Of a DNA stretch of 64,000 bases, positions 52,108 through 61,326 are shown piece by piece. Numbering within the stretch: position 1 is the first letter of the stretch; each line of letters opens with the position of its first letter. This DNA comes from Candidatus Freyarchaeota archaeon (GTDB lineage: Archaea > Asgardarchaeota > Jordiarchaeia > Jordiarchaeales > Jordiarchaeaceae). The translations under genes were made by a program, and so were the position numbers. The DNA lies in NCBI GenBank assembly GCA_030587365.1, contig JAUQZE010000018.1:1-64000 (forward strand), written 5' to 3'. The notes beneath the pieces were generated by a model. It saw only the letters and a program-made list of their open reading frames with translations, made no database searches and had not been told where the DNA came from.

Positions 52108-52586
52108 TTAACCCAGGGTTTTGGGACAAAATTAGTTTCACTCTGTTAAGGAACCTATACGCCGCCGGGGGATTTAAACAACGCTCCTCTTACAGGAGTT
52201 ACTTGGCATCACGCCTCCCTTATTAAGTTCTACCCCTATCCCATTTCTTGCGTTCTTTCTTACTCTACCATGCGCGATTGTAGATGGTCACGCCGGGCGT
52301 CAACCCTTAAAGGGAAAAGAAGAGGCAGATGCAACTAATCGACTTCCCCATGAAAAGGGAACCCGCCTCCTCTCCATAGTACTTTTAAAAGAATGATTCA
52401 TACTGATAAGGCTTAAAAAAGGGTTTCTTCTAGTAGTAGTCACAGAAGGCATTCCCGGAAGCTTTCACAGCGGACGGGATAGAGGGTGTCATCGGGCTTC
52501 ACCCAGCTAGAATGAAATTAAACGCGTTCTAGCGAAGGGGCTTATGAAGAAAGAGAAAACATTTTGTCTCAAAGCCTTAACCCAGT
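52108..52586 (+). mobile_element. ORF-less derivative of the TIR-bounded tnpB element
   Basis: A 459-bp element (52118-52576) flanked by TTAACCCAGG (52108-52117) and TTAACCCAGT (52577-52586), a 10-bp duplication with one mismatch. Left end GTTTTGGGACAAAATTAG, right end ATTTTGTCTCAAAGCC. Only the last about 90 bp of tnpB remain, with small insertions. The 3' hairpins survive: GGGTG/CACCC, and GCTAGAA (52506-52512) with TTCTAGC (52527-52533), and the extra bases fall in loops. The right duplication contains the stop codon of the neighbouring AIR-synthase-like gene. Confidence 0.82.
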
Positions 52587-53602
52587 TTAGCTCTGAGAGC
52601 ATCCCACAACTGTTCCCTAACAGATGAATCCACTTTAACTTCTTCCCCATCACCGCGTACCAATATCCCTTTATTAGATGTAACTCGACCAATTACAGCA
52701 GAGCTAACCCCCACAGATCTAATGGCCTCCAAAGCCGCAGACTCACCTCCAGATCTAACAGTCACCAATAAAACTCCACTAGAGATTAAACGTAAGGGGT
52801 CTACCCTTAAAGTTGAGCATATCTGCGAAGTCTCCCTCGCAATCGGAATCAGTTCTTCCTCAACTCTAAAACCCACATTAGAAGCCTCAGCAAGCTCTAC
52901 TAAGCTACCAAGCAAACCACCCTCAGTCGGATCATGCATAGAGGTTACGACACCAGTCTCGTTAACAGCCAAAGCCTCCTTCACAACACTAAGACTAGCA
53001 GAAAAAGACTGCGCCCTCAATAAAAGTTTATCATCCAAAATCTTACTCAAATCCTTAAAGCGAACAGTGGCAAGAATAGCAGCACCTTCCAAACCCACGT
53101 GTTTTGTCAAAATTATAATATCACCAGCATGGGCACCACTCGTCAACACCAACTTCTCCCTAGTAGTCTCCCCAAACATAGTGCCACACAATAATGGATT
53201 CTCCAAGTAGGGAACCACCTCAGTATGACCACCAACAACACAAACACCAATCGCTCGTGCAGCATCATCCACACTCCTACAAACCTCCTCCAAAAAATCA
53301 GTATCAGCCCCATCAGGCAACAAAATGGTTGAGGTAAAAAACTGTGGGATAGCCCCCCTAACCGCCACATCGTTCGCATTTACATGAACAGCATACCACC
53401 CCATCCTGCTCCTAGTACCAGTAATAGGATCCGAACCCACAACCAACAACTTTTCACCAAAATCAATAACAGCCGCATCTTGACCCACGGCAGGACCGCA
53501 AATCACCCTACCACAATTAACACCACCATAGGGAAAAACAATCTTCTTTAACAACTCGTTAGGAACCTTACCAACAGGCAATCTCATAGAATACCGCCCC
53601 AA
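52577..53602 (-). CDS. AIR synthase/HypE-like ATP-dependent protein
   Basis: A 341-residue PurM/HypE/SelD-superfamily protein: VGQDAAVIDFGEKLLVVGSD with the nucleotide-binding Asp, YAVHVNANDVAVRGAIPQFF, CVVGGHTEVVPYLENPLLCG, and SMHDPTEGGLLGSLVELAEA. True HypE ends in a Cys-containing tail that carries the cyanide group; this protein ends ALRAKLG without Cys, so hydrogenase cyanation is unlikely. Archaeal AIR-synthase-like proteins of this sort have no established reaction. A mobile element lies directly against its stop codon, which sits inside the element's target duplication. Confidence 0.8.
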   Translation of the reverse strand: MGRYSMRLPVGKVPNELLKKIVFPYGGVNCGRVICGPAVGQDAAVIDFGEKLLVVGSDPITGTRSRMGWYAVHVNANDVAVRGAIPQFFTSTILLPDGADTDFLEEVCRSVDDAARAIGVCVVGGHTEVVPYLENPLLCGTMFGETTREKLVLTSGAHAGDIIILTKHVGLEGAAILATVRFKDLSKILDDKLLLRAQSFSASLSVVKEALAVNETGVVTSMHDPTEGGLLGSLVELAEASNVGFRVEEELIPIARETSQICSTLRVDPLRLISSGVLLVTVRSGGESAALEAIRSVGVSSAVIGRVTSNKGILVRGDGEEVKVDSSVREQLWDALRAKLG

Positions 53603-53861
53603 CCAAACAATCTCTAAAAGTTATTATAAAAAAGACACAAACAACAATACTTAAACCTGAGGGTAATCAGCAAAATAATAAAATAATAAATAAAAATTTA
53701 TAAAAATAAAAAAGTACAAACTCAAAACTCAAGATCATCGTCATCCATTGGTCGGAGGGGTCAGATATATCATCGTTTGCACATAGTTAATACACATTTT
53801 ACATATTAAAAAATATCCCGAAAACAAAAACACAAAATTGCCGAAGGGATAGTTGAATGTT
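53603..53861. other. Intergenic
   Basis: AT-rich sequence upstream of the AIR-synthase-like gene and beyond the 3' end of tRNA-Gly. No gene seen. Confidence 0.5.
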
Positions 53862-53991
53862 TGGTGCGGCTGGCGGGAGTTTCAGAAAAAGGGGCTTCCC
53901 CATTTTTTTTGAACCCGCGTTTCTGGCTTGGGAGGCCAAGGTCCTAGACCAGGTTGCCCAGTAGTTTAACCTACTTCTGGACTACAGCCGC
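53862..53991 (-). tRNA. tRNA-Gly (CCC) with apparent D-loop and T-loop introns
   Basis: The minus strand folds as a tRNA only if two insertions are removed. Acceptor GCGGCTG/CAGCCGC is followed by discriminator A and an encoded CCA. The anticodon arm is TTGGC CTCCCAA GCCAG (anticodon CCC). D stem GTCC/GGAC encloses a 34-base loop with a hairpin (AGTAG...CTACT); taking out about 22 bases leaves a normal D loop with GG. T stem GCGGG/CCCGC encloses about 36 bases with a hairpin (AAAAA, GGGG, AAG, CCCC, TTTTT); removal leaves TTCAACT. There is no canonical 37/38 intron. Exact splice points need the bulge-helix-bulge fold. Confidence 0.85.
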
Positions 53992-54103
53992 TTACTGTTG
54001 CTTTAATCCTAGTTTAATAAATCTTTTTTGGTTAAATAAAAAATGAAGCTCTCTAGTTTAGGGCATTCTGGTACATTTTATGTATGTTGAAAAATAAGGA
54101 AAT

Positions 54104-56305
54104 TTAAAGGGTATCTATGTATTCTGACGCTGCTGGCGGTTCTGGTTTCAGTCCTTTTCTCTTGCGTATATCAGCGATTACCTCTTTAGAGAGGCTCTTT
54201 GGCAACGCTTCCCATCTCGTGAACTGTGTTTGCCAGAAAGCTCTTCCAGATGTTTTTGCGCGCATGTCACTGGCTAGTCCGAATGTTTCTCTAACAGGAA
54301 TTTCACCGGTTATGAATGCTAGCGGTCCCTTCTGTTGTACATCGATTACATGCCCCCGCCTCTGTGAAAGAATACCAGAAACTGTACCTATGTAATCTGG
54401 AGGAATGTTCACTTGAATTTTGTAAATCGGTTCCAGAAGCGTTGGTTCGGCGCTCAGAAACGCTCCCCAGATTGCTCTTCTAGTCATAGGCATTACCTGA
54501 GCTGGCCCCCTGTGAATTGGATCTTCGTGTAACTGGCAATCAGTTATGTTAATTTTTATTCCCCTTATCGGTTCCTCTGCCAAGGGACCAGATTCGGTCG
54601 CCCATCTAGCTCCGGCAATCATAGTATCCTTAACCTCTCTTAGATACTGAACACCCTTAGTTTGATCCACGATAATGTTTACGTGTTCGTCTAAAGCCCA
54701 GACGTTTCTCGCATCCTTAGCGTCCCAACTCGCCTTTTCCCTTAGAATTTTAGTTCTGGAGGCGGCGTCTTGATATTCAGATATTTCACCATCAACCATC
54801 AGTTTAATGGTCTCCTCGCTAAGCGGCTCCAAGATTATCCAAACCCTACTATGCTTATTAGGACTCTTACCCAGCACCGGTCCACCAGTTCCAGTTATCG
54901 TTTCACGGTAAACTACTATAGGCTGAGAAGTTGTCACATCAACAGCCGCCTGTATATCCTTCACTGAAATTTCAAGGTGAAGTTCACCCATACCTGACAA
55001 CAAGTATTCACCCGTTTCCTGGTTAATTGTAGTTAACAGGTTCGGGTCCTGAATAGACAACTTCTGCATCAGATCAATGAGCTTTGGCAAGTCTTTCGGA
55101 TGTTTCGGCTCAACCGCAATCGTGATCACAGGCTCCGAAACATACTTAATTTTCTCAAAGGGAACCACCTGTGCTTTGACGGTTTCACTAACCACCGTTT
55201 CACCAGCACGAGCAACATCCAAACCCAGTAAAGCCGCAATGTTACCCGCAGGAATAGTGTCTACAATCTCCCGCCGAGCACCCATATAAATACTCGTCTG
55301 CTGTACACGGTAACCCTTCTTGCCAGTCAAAAGGTAAACATTGTCTCCTTCACTTACGGTTCCCGAGAAGACCCTCCCAGTCGAAACAATACCTGCATGA
55401 GGATCCACCACCACCTTATTCAGACAAATAACTGTTGGCGCACTCTCATCACACGCTTTCATAGCCTTTCCAATCTCGCCTTCGGAATCACCTAACCAAA
55501 TCTTTGGAATACGATAAGGCTGCGCCTCCAAGGGATTAGGTAAATGGCGAATAAACATATCAAGTATAGCACCGTGAACCGGAAGAAGCTTCTTCAATTC
55601 TTCAAAGTGATCATCATTATAGTAAGCAACAATATCACTGAACTTCAAACCCTTCTCCTGCATCTGAGGAAGAGTGAAGCCCCAACCGTGAAGCGCGGAA
55701 CCAAAAGAAACCGTTCCCGCAGCAGGATTAACCTTCCACTTATCCTTAAACTCCTTCTCACCGTACGTATCAATGAGACCATTAAAGTCCCTAATTATCC
55801 GATTAAGCTTCTCCTGAACCGCAGGAGCATCCAACTTAAGCTCACGAATCAAACGATCAATCTTATTAATAAAAAGCACCGGCCTAACCCTCTCACCCAA
55901 AGCCTGCCTAGTCACAGTCTCAGTCTGAACCATAACCTCCTCAACAGCATCAACCACCACAAGAGCACCATCAATAGCACGAAGAGCACGCGTAACATTA
56001 CCAGTAAAGTCAACATGACCAGGAGTATCAATAAGGTTAACAACGTATGATTTTCCATCGACCTCGTGGAGGAGGGAAATGTTCGCAGCTTTTATCGTTA
56101 TACCTCTCTTTTGCTCCTCTTCCAAGTAGTCCAAAGCTCTTGCTTCGCCCGCAACACTGGGGGAGAGCATACCCGCCTCCGCAAGCAGAGAATCAGACAA
56201 AGTGGTCTTGCCATGATCTACGTGCGCGATTATGCCAGCGTTTCTTATGTTTTCCTTGTCTTTCATTAGTTTTAGGATTTCTTCGGTTTGCTTAAATTTT
56301 GGCAT
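54104..56305 (-). CDS. fusA: Translation elongation factor 2 (aEF-2)
   Basis: A 733-residue translocase. GTPase motifs: NAGIIAHVDHGKTTLSDSLL (G1, about residue 22), RGITIKAAN (G2), DTPGHVDF (G3), NKID (G4). Domain IV has the diphthamide-loop sequence HEDPIHRGPAQVMPMTRRAI with the modifiable His (about residue 600) kept. Length is normal for archaea. A TATA box lies 80 bp upstream. EF-2 also works with SBDS in ribosome maturation. Some Asgard genomes lack diphthamide genes; the conserved loop here is compatible with the modification being present, but does not prove it. Confidence 0.96.
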   Translation of the reverse strand: MPKFKQTEEILKLMKDKENIRNAGIIAHVDHGKTTLSDSLLAEAGMLSPSVAGEARALDYLEEEQKRGITIKAANISLLHEVDGKSYVVNLIDTPGHVDFTGNVTRALRAIDGALVVVDAVEEVMVQTETVTRQALGERVRPVLFINKIDRLIRELKLDAPAVQEKLNRIIRDFNGLIDTYGEKEFKDKWKVNPAAGTVSFGSALHGWGFTLPQMQEKGLKFSDIVAYYNDDHFEELKKLLPVHGAILDMFIRHLPNPLEAQPYRIPKIWLGDSEGEIGKAMKACDESAPTVICLNKVVVDPHAGIVSTGRVFSGTVSEGDNVYLLTGKKGYRVQQTSIYMGARREIVDTIPAGNIAALLGLDVARAGETVVSETVKAQVVPFEKIKYVSEPVITIAVEPKHPKDLPKLIDLMQKLSIQDPNLLTTINQETGEYLLSGMGELHLEISVKDIQAAVDVTTSQPIVVYRETITGTGGPVLGKSPNKHSRVWIILEPLSEETIKLMVDGEISEYQDAASRTKILREKASWDAKDARNVWALDEHVNIIVDQTKGVQYLREVKDTMIAGARWATESGPLAEEPIRGIKINITDCQLHEDPIHRGPAQVMPMTRRAIWGAFLSAEPTLLEPIYKIQVNIPPDYIGTVSGILSQRRGHVIDVQQKGPLAFITGEIPVRETFGLASDMRAKTSGRAFWQTQFTRWEALPKSLSKEVIADIRKRKGLKPEPPAASEYIDTL

Positions 56306-56739
56306 ACTAACACCTCAAAATCGTTGAGTATCTTAGGTATTCTAAGCGATAATGCCTCCTAAGATGTTTGAGAAACGTAATATCGTTTATAAATTTTCTT
56401 AATGCTCTAAAATTCATTATATTGTGTTTAACTCCTAGAAAGATGTTTAAATCAATTCTTACTTTAATTTGCCAAATTTTTAGGCGCTTAAAACAGTAAT
56501 AAGCATCTAGATTTATGTTTTACTCAATTCGACTTTACTGATCATGTAATAATAGAATTGGAGCTTGTAGGAAGGGATTAGGTATTTGTTATGATATTAC
56601 TGCCGTTAGTAAAATTTGGGGATTTTATGTAGTTTTGAAAATAAGTGTTTTATTAGGGGTGGAGGGGGTGACGAAAAAATTTTAATATTGCCGCTGGTTC
56701 TTGCACTACATCTATATCTATTGCATCGGAGGAATTTCA
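56306..56739. other. Intergenic, EF-2 promoter
   Basis: AT-rich region between the divergent EF-2 and acetyltransferase genes. It holds the EF-2 TATA box (56386-56393) and, at 56727-56733, the CGGAGGA ribosome binding site of the acetyltransferase. No other gene seen. Confidence 0.5.
56386..56393 (-). promoter_or_regulatory. TATA box of EF-2
   Basis: TTTATAAA stands 81-88 bp upstream of the EF-2 start codon; with the usual TATA-to-start-site distance this predicts a leader of roughly 55 nucleotides. Confidence 0.5.
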
Positions 56740-57078
56740 GTGACTGCAGTGCCTCTAGAGATTCTGTGCGAGATCGAGCAGACCGGCGAGTACCGAAAAT
56801 ACGAGTACCTTGTTTACGACATCTATGGAATCGGAGTTATCGGATACGGAGTCGTATACCAGAAGGATAATAGCGCTGAGATAAAGGTCATTAATGTTGA
56901 CCGCTATCACAGAGGTGAAGGTATCGGAAGTTCGATGCTTCAGAGAATAGTTGAGGATCATTCAAAGAGGAATATTCGTGTAAGGACCTTCGACTCGCTT
57001 ATTCCCTGGTATGAAAAGTATGGTTTCAAAGTTGACTCCGAGCCATTGTTGCTGGTGAGACCCTCGTCAGTGATTTAG
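56740..57078 (+). CDS. GNAT family N-acetyltransferase
   Basis: A 112-residue single-domain acetyltransferase. Motif A is VDRYHRGEGIGSSMLQRIVE (RxxGxG/A acetyl-CoA loop) followed by RVRTFDSLIPWYEKYGFKVD, the typical motif B with Tyr-Gly-Phe. The GTG at 56740 lies seven bases behind CGGAGGA and is preferred over the upstream TTG at 56701. Acceptor substrate cannot be inferred. Confidence 0.82.
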   Translation: MTAVPLEILCEIEQTGEYRKYEYLVYDIYGIGVIGYGVVYQKDNSAEIKVINVDRYHRGEGIGSSMLQRIVEDHSKRNIRVRTFDSLIPWYEKYGFKVDSEPLLLVRPSSVI

Positions 57079-57484
57079 AGAGTCTGCTACCATTCCAGGT
57101 TTAGTAAAGGGTGAGTACTATTGAGGTTACTTCGATCGGTTGTTGCTGAGAAAACAAATTATTCTTTTCTTTTTCTTTTATGAACTTATTTTTTGGGATT
57201 CTGGACTTGTTTTTTAGTGAAAAACATTGGTGAGTGATCGGGCTAATTATAGTTATACAACAATTTTAGAATTATGATATTAAAATATTAAATAAAGCGA
57301 ATTTAGTGTATATAATATTAAAATGAACGAATTTTGGTTTCAAATATTAAGAAAGATTAAAATGTGGATTTTATTTTTTGACTGCATACGATTCTTTCTG
57401 GATGGTGCGGATTATGCTGGAATGTGAAGCATCGTCCTTAGAGATGGTCGGTACTTGAAAATTTTGTTGTAGGGTGAATTTACG
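57079..57484. other. Intergenic, promoter of the DUF362 gene
   Basis: About 400 bp, AT-rich, with TATA-like runs near 57290-57330 and a GGGTGA ribosome site just before the DUF362 ATG. No gene seen. Confidence 0.45.
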
Positions 57485-58663
57485 ATGAGTGTTGTTTCGA
57501 TAGTTAAGACTGATGGAAATGTTGAGGATGGTGTTAAAAGGGCTGTGGAGTTGGCTGGTGGTATTGACATAGACTCTGGTGAAACTGTTCTTGTAAAGCC
57601 TAATCTTAGCTGTGCTAAGCCTTCGGGGAGTGGTTTGGTAACCAGTGTTGAAGTTATTTCTGCAATGGTAAAATTGGTAAAAGATATTGGAGGCAAACCT
57701 ATAGTTGGGGACTTACCAATCGCCGGTTGGGATCCTCAGGAAACATATAAAATCACAGGTGTTAAAAAGGCAGTGGAGAAGGCGGGAGGGCAGTTCATTG
57801 ATTTTAGTAAGGATGAAACGGTTACCATACAGATTCCAGACGCTGTGAAATTGAAGAGTGTTAAATTAGTGCGTACAGCATTAACCGCCGATGCGATAAT
57901 TTCCCTTCCAGTCTTTAAGGCGCATTTCTTTACAGGGTTAACATTATGCATCAAAAACCTGAAAGGCCTCACACTGCAAAATCAAAGGCAGCGCATGCAT
58001 GTTTTAGGCCTCTTTGAACCTATAATAGATTTGTTTTCAGCTCTTAAGAGCAAGATAATATTTGGACTCGTTGACGGTACTGTGGGGTGTGAGTCTATAA
58101 AACCTTCTGGACCGTATTATGGGCCCACCGAAGGAAAGCCAGTAAAACTCGACATGGTTATAGCGGGTAAGGATCTTGTTGCAGTTGATAGTGTGGCGGC
58201 TGTAACCGCTGGAATAAAACCCAAGGATATGAAGATTCTTAAAATAGCCTACGAAAGAGGGTTAGGAGAAATTGAAGACATAGAAGTTAGGGGAGATAAG
58301 GTAAAACCTCAGAAATTGAAGAAGACCCTCTTTGGACGAGTTATGGGTAGTTTAAACAGCGTTTGGACATCTAGAGTTGCTAATCCAGTGACCCACCCCT
58401 TGGTGAAGCGGCTATTCGGCCCCCAGATAGAGAGCCTCCGAGCTGTCGAAAAAGAGCTTGAAGAGGTTGTTCCGAGTAGAATAGTGCTGGCGGGTGAATG
58501 CGATAATTGTGGGATATGCGTGGAGAGTTGCGGAGTTGCGAACATAAAACTAGGCAAGAAGGGTCCAATAATAGGTGATAAATGCCTTGTTTGTTTAATC
58601 TGCGTCGAGAGCTGTCCTAAGCAAGCTCTGGCGGTTAAGAGGGTTGAAGAGGTCTCAGCTTAG
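57485..58663 (+). CDS. DUF362 iron-sulfur protein
   Basis: A 392-residue protein: a DUF362 domain (VLVKPNLSCAKPSGSGLVTS, ADAIISLPVFKAHFFTGLTL, CIKNLKGLTLQNQRQRMHVL) and, at about residues 338-385, two 4Fe-4S ferredoxin motifs, CDNCGICVESC and CLVCLICVESC with a following Pro in each region. These proteins probably carry electrons; the reaction is unknown. The C-terminus overlaps the convergent CCA gene by nine bases. Confidence 0.87.
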   Translation: MSVVSIVKTDGNVEDGVKRAVELAGGIDIDSGETVLVKPNLSCAKPSGSGLVTSVEVISAMVKLVKDIGGKPIVGDLPIAGWDPQETYKITGVKKAVEKAGGQFIDFSKDETVTIQIPDAVKLKSVKLVRTALTADAIISLPVFKAHFFTGLTLCIKNLKGLTLQNQRQRMHVLGLFEPIIDLFSALKSKIIFGLVDGTVGCESIKPSGPYYGPTEGKPVKLDMVIAGKDLVAVDSVAAVTAGIKPKDMKILKIAYERGLGEIEDIEVRGDKVKPQKLKKTLFGRVMGSLNSVWTSRVANPVTHPLVKRLFGPQIESLRAVEKELEEVVPSRIVLAGECDNCGICVESCGVANIKLGKKGPIIGDKCLVCLICVESCPKQALAVKRVEEVSA

Positions 58664-60058
58664 CAGCCAGCTGGGCCTCCCCAAATAATATTTTGTTAAA
58701 AATTGAGCAAAGTCAGGGTTCTTACTGTAAAAATCGTGGATTTCCATGTTTAGAAAAAGGTCGAAATGTTCAGAGATTTTATTTGCTATGTGTTTTCCGA
58801 GACCGAGACTGGTTAATTTGTTGCGTAATTCGTAATGTAACAGTTTATCGGCTTTAGTGAATTTACGTGGAAGCTCGACTATCCATCTTCCGTTTTCTAT
58901 TCTCGGTCCAGATATACTCTTATCCGATTTGGTGTATTTTTTTAGAAAAGGTGTTTGTCCTGAGCTTCCAGTCGGGGGGCCCGAATGTTTGTATGTTTTA
59001 GAGATTGTTGCGCTTTCAAATTCGAATAGGAAAACTGTTTCCGTTTCAGACCAAACATCCTTGTTAACTATTTTGAAGTCTTCGGATTCTAAAAAATTTT
59101 TAATGGCTTCGATGGATTTGTAGAGTTGCCCCCATAGAGTATCGGGGGGGACTTTTGGTGTTTCGAATACGAGAAATAAAGTGTCGGTTCCTTTTGTTTG
59201 AATAAGGTTTTGTAGTTCTTCGAGGTTGAGTGGAGTAATTTCTTTTGGGAAGAAAAATGTTTCGCTGGGGGCTTCAAGGAATGCTTTAGCCGCTGCTTTG
59301 AATTCTGCGATTTTTTGATTGGATAATGCTGCTGAAACGTTTCTCTTAGGGTCAATTGGATCAATTACTACAAGTGGCTCCGAAAAAATCTTTTTGATTT
59401 CTTTTTCTTCGGAGTAATGATGCGCTATGTCAATGACATGTTGTTTTTTCCATTTGATGCACGCCTCGAGAAGATCCTGGAAAGAGGAGTAATTAATCAG
59501 CAAGAGTTCACATAAGTAACCCGAAAATCCTCCCACCTTAATCTCGGCGCCATAAGCATTTATCCCTATTAGGAATTGCTTCAAAAGCCTAACTTCTTTT
59601 TTCAAAGATTCATCAAAGTTTTTTTTGATATATGATGTGTGAAGTGGTGTTCTGTCAACTGAGGAGATGAGTTCCGTAGCATCGCTTATTTCAAAACTGG
59701 GAACAAAATCTACTTGAAAACCTTCTACTTCGGATCGTAAATATGGATGTTCAGCGTATTGTTCTTTGCCTTTTCCTCCGGTTACTTTTCTTGCAATTTT
59801 TAGTCCCAGTTCTCCAATCTCTTCATTAGTATAGGTTCTTGGAAAGACTATGAAGAGGTCAATGTCGGGATTTGTTTTTATCCATGTGTCCTTAGCAATC
59901 GAACCCACAAGTATGGGATTAACATTGATTTTTAGATTACCTGCTTCCTCCTCTATTCGTCTAATCAAATCTGTGGATAAATTGTGGACTTTCCTTTTAT
60001 CTTCTTCAGAAGGAGAAATTTTTTGGGAAACATTTTCGCACACCATTTTGAGATTCAA
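58655..60058 (-). CDS. cca: CCA-adding enzyme (archaeal class I)
   Basis: A 467-residue tRNA nucleotidyltransferase that adds or repairs the 3' CCA. The catalytic signature GSIAKDTWIKTNPDIDLFI near residue 52 has the GS and DxD; the carboxylate continues in GFQVDFVPSFE. RRxTxxR-like PKRNVSAALS and the C-terminal domain are also seen. Needed here because tRNA-Val lacks an encoded CCA. It runs with ThpR just upstream. Confidence 0.94.
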   Translation of the reverse strand: MNLKMVCENVSQKISPSEEDKRKVHNLSTDLIRRIEEEAGNLKINVNPILVGSIAKDTWIKTNPDIDLFIVFPRTYTNEEIGELGLKIARKVTGGKGKEQYAEHPYLRSEVEGFQVDFVPSFEISDATELISSVDRTPLHTSYIKKNFDESLKKEVRLLKQFLIGINAYGAEIKVGGFSGYLCELLLINYSSFQDLLEACIKWKKQHVIDIAHHYSEEKEIKKIFSEPLVVIDPIDPKRNVSAALSNQKIAEFKAAAKAFLEAPSETFFFPKEITPLNLEELQNLIQTKGTDTLFLVFETPKVPPDTLWGQLYKSIEAIKNFLESEDFKIVNKDVWSETETVFLFEFESATISKTYKHSGPPTGSSGQTPFLKKYTKSDKSISGPRIENGRWIVELPRKFTKADKLLHYELRNKLTSLGLGKHIANKISEHFDLFLNMEIHDFYSKNPDFAQFLTKYYLGRPSWLLS

Positions 60059-60109
60059 AGTTCAATCCCCAAAAAGTAAATATTGTGAATTGGAAAGGTT
60101 TTAAACTTT

Positions 60110-60667
60110 TTAAGGTATGCTTCTCAGGGTACTGTATTCTGGTCCTTTTGGTGTTAATTCGCTTTCTTTTAATTTTATAGAGTTTACTGTCATTGAGCCG
60201 ATTTCTAAAGATGAAAATTTGGAAATTATTTTAGCTAACTTATCCTTGTTGTACGCGCTTTTCACTCTTGCAATAGTTGCGTGTGGAGTGTATCCTTTCC
60301 CCTCAGGGGGAAATTTGAGCCTTCTAATTTGCGCTTCTAAATCGTCGTATATGCGGGTAATCTCCTCTTTGCCTTTTCTGGTTCCAATCCAAACATTGTT
60401 TATTCGGGATAAACTGGGAAAACAACCTACTCCGTAGAGTTCTAATTCGAAGGGAGTGAATTCAATGCTCTTCATAGCTTCGTAGATTTTGTCGACCATT
60501 GCTGAGCTAATATTGCCCAGATATCTGAGTGTGAAGTGGATGTTTTCCGGTTCCACTAGTTTAAGTTTTGCGCCTGTTTGTGAAAATTCTTTTTGAATAT
60601 CAAGAATCTTTTGAATTAGATTATTATCTTCAATCTCTACGGCGATGAAAGCTCGAATATTTTCCAA
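60110..60667 (-). CDS. thpR: RNA 2',3'-cyclic phosphodiesterase (ThpR/LigT)
   Basis: A 185-residue 2H phosphoesterase with its two HxT motifs: NIHFTLRYLG near residue 43 and YTPHATIARVK near 128. It opens 2',3'-cyclic phosphates of RNA; in archaea it commonly sits next to the CCA enzyme, as here (51-bp gap), suggesting work on tRNA ends or splicing intermediates. Confidence 0.92.
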   Translation of the reverse strand: MENIRAFIAVEIEDNNLIQKILDIQKEFSQTGAKLKLVEPENIHFTLRYLGNISSAMVDKIYEAMKSIEFTPFELELYGVGCFPSLSRINNVWIGTRKGKEEITRIYDDLEAQIRRLKFPPEGKGYTPHATIARVKSAYNKDKLAKIISKFSSLEIGSMTVNSIKLKESELTPKGPEYSTLRSIP

Positions 60668-60752
60668 TGGCTGTGCCTCCGATCTTAATAGTTTTTATTT
60701 CTAATTAATAAATTGGGTAATGCTAAGCTATTTTAGTATTGTCCCTGTTATA

Positions 60753-61253
60753 TCAATTAGTGAAAATTTCATGCAGAACCTTCTCCAGAATACTTGAGAG
60801 GTTTTTTACGGTGTTTTCGATTTCAGGAGAGAGTGATTCGCTAAACTCAGTAGATTTAGGTTGAATGCCAATAAATATTATAGAGAGATTCATGGTTTTT
60901 TTAAGATACTCAATGAATAAACTTAGAGGGAGGTGGTGGGTTGAAATTGAGAGCCCTCCAATTTCGGATGAATTAATTAATTTCACGGTTCCCGGTTCCA
61001 AATTCATGTCAGCGGCATCAAATATGATTATATGCGAGGGATTAATTTTACGCAGTTTGCCCGCGAAATTTTCGGGGGAAACGCCGGCTTCAATAATAGA
61101 AACTTTTTTAGAAACTTTGTTCTTTAGCCTCTTACAGATTTCCAATCCAACGTAATCGTCACCACGAAATTCGCTTCCCACACCTAATAATACAATCTTC
61201 GTAGGCCTATTCAGAAATCTTTTAAGCGTATCTTCTAATCTATCATATACCAT
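60753..61253 (-). CDS. Hydrogenase maturation protease (HycI/HyaD family)
   Basis: A protein of about 166 residues: IVLLGVGSEFRGDDYVGLEI holds the Glu and Asp of the nickel-sensing site, with IFDAADMNLEPGTVKL and the His-containing STHHLPLSLFIEYL following. It trims the C-terminus of the large subunit of a NiFe hydrogenase after nickel insertion. The frame is open to 61298, but the ATG at 61253 follows GGTG and matches the family. It implies a NiFe hydrogenase elsewhere in the genome. Divergent from the endonuclease gene. Confidence 0.85.
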   Translation of the reverse strand: MVYDRLEDTLKRFLNRPTKIVLLGVGSEFRGDDYVGLEICKRLKNKVSKKVSIIEAGVSPENFAGKLRKINPSHIIIFDAADMNLEPGTVKLINSSEIGGLSISTHHLPLSLFIEYLKKTMNLSIIFIGIQPKSTEFSESLSPEIENTVKNLSSILEKVLHEIFTN

Positions 61254-61326
61254 AGTGTGCACACCAATAGGGAGTAGTAGACACAAAATTATATGCAATC
61301 AATATAATAAAAGTCTGGTGGAGTTA

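Noticed and set aside
55544..56050. 168-residue frame antisense to the EF-2 gene
   Set aside because: Shadow of a strongly conserved gene; Lys/Asn/Leu/Thr-rich composition produced by the opposite strand.
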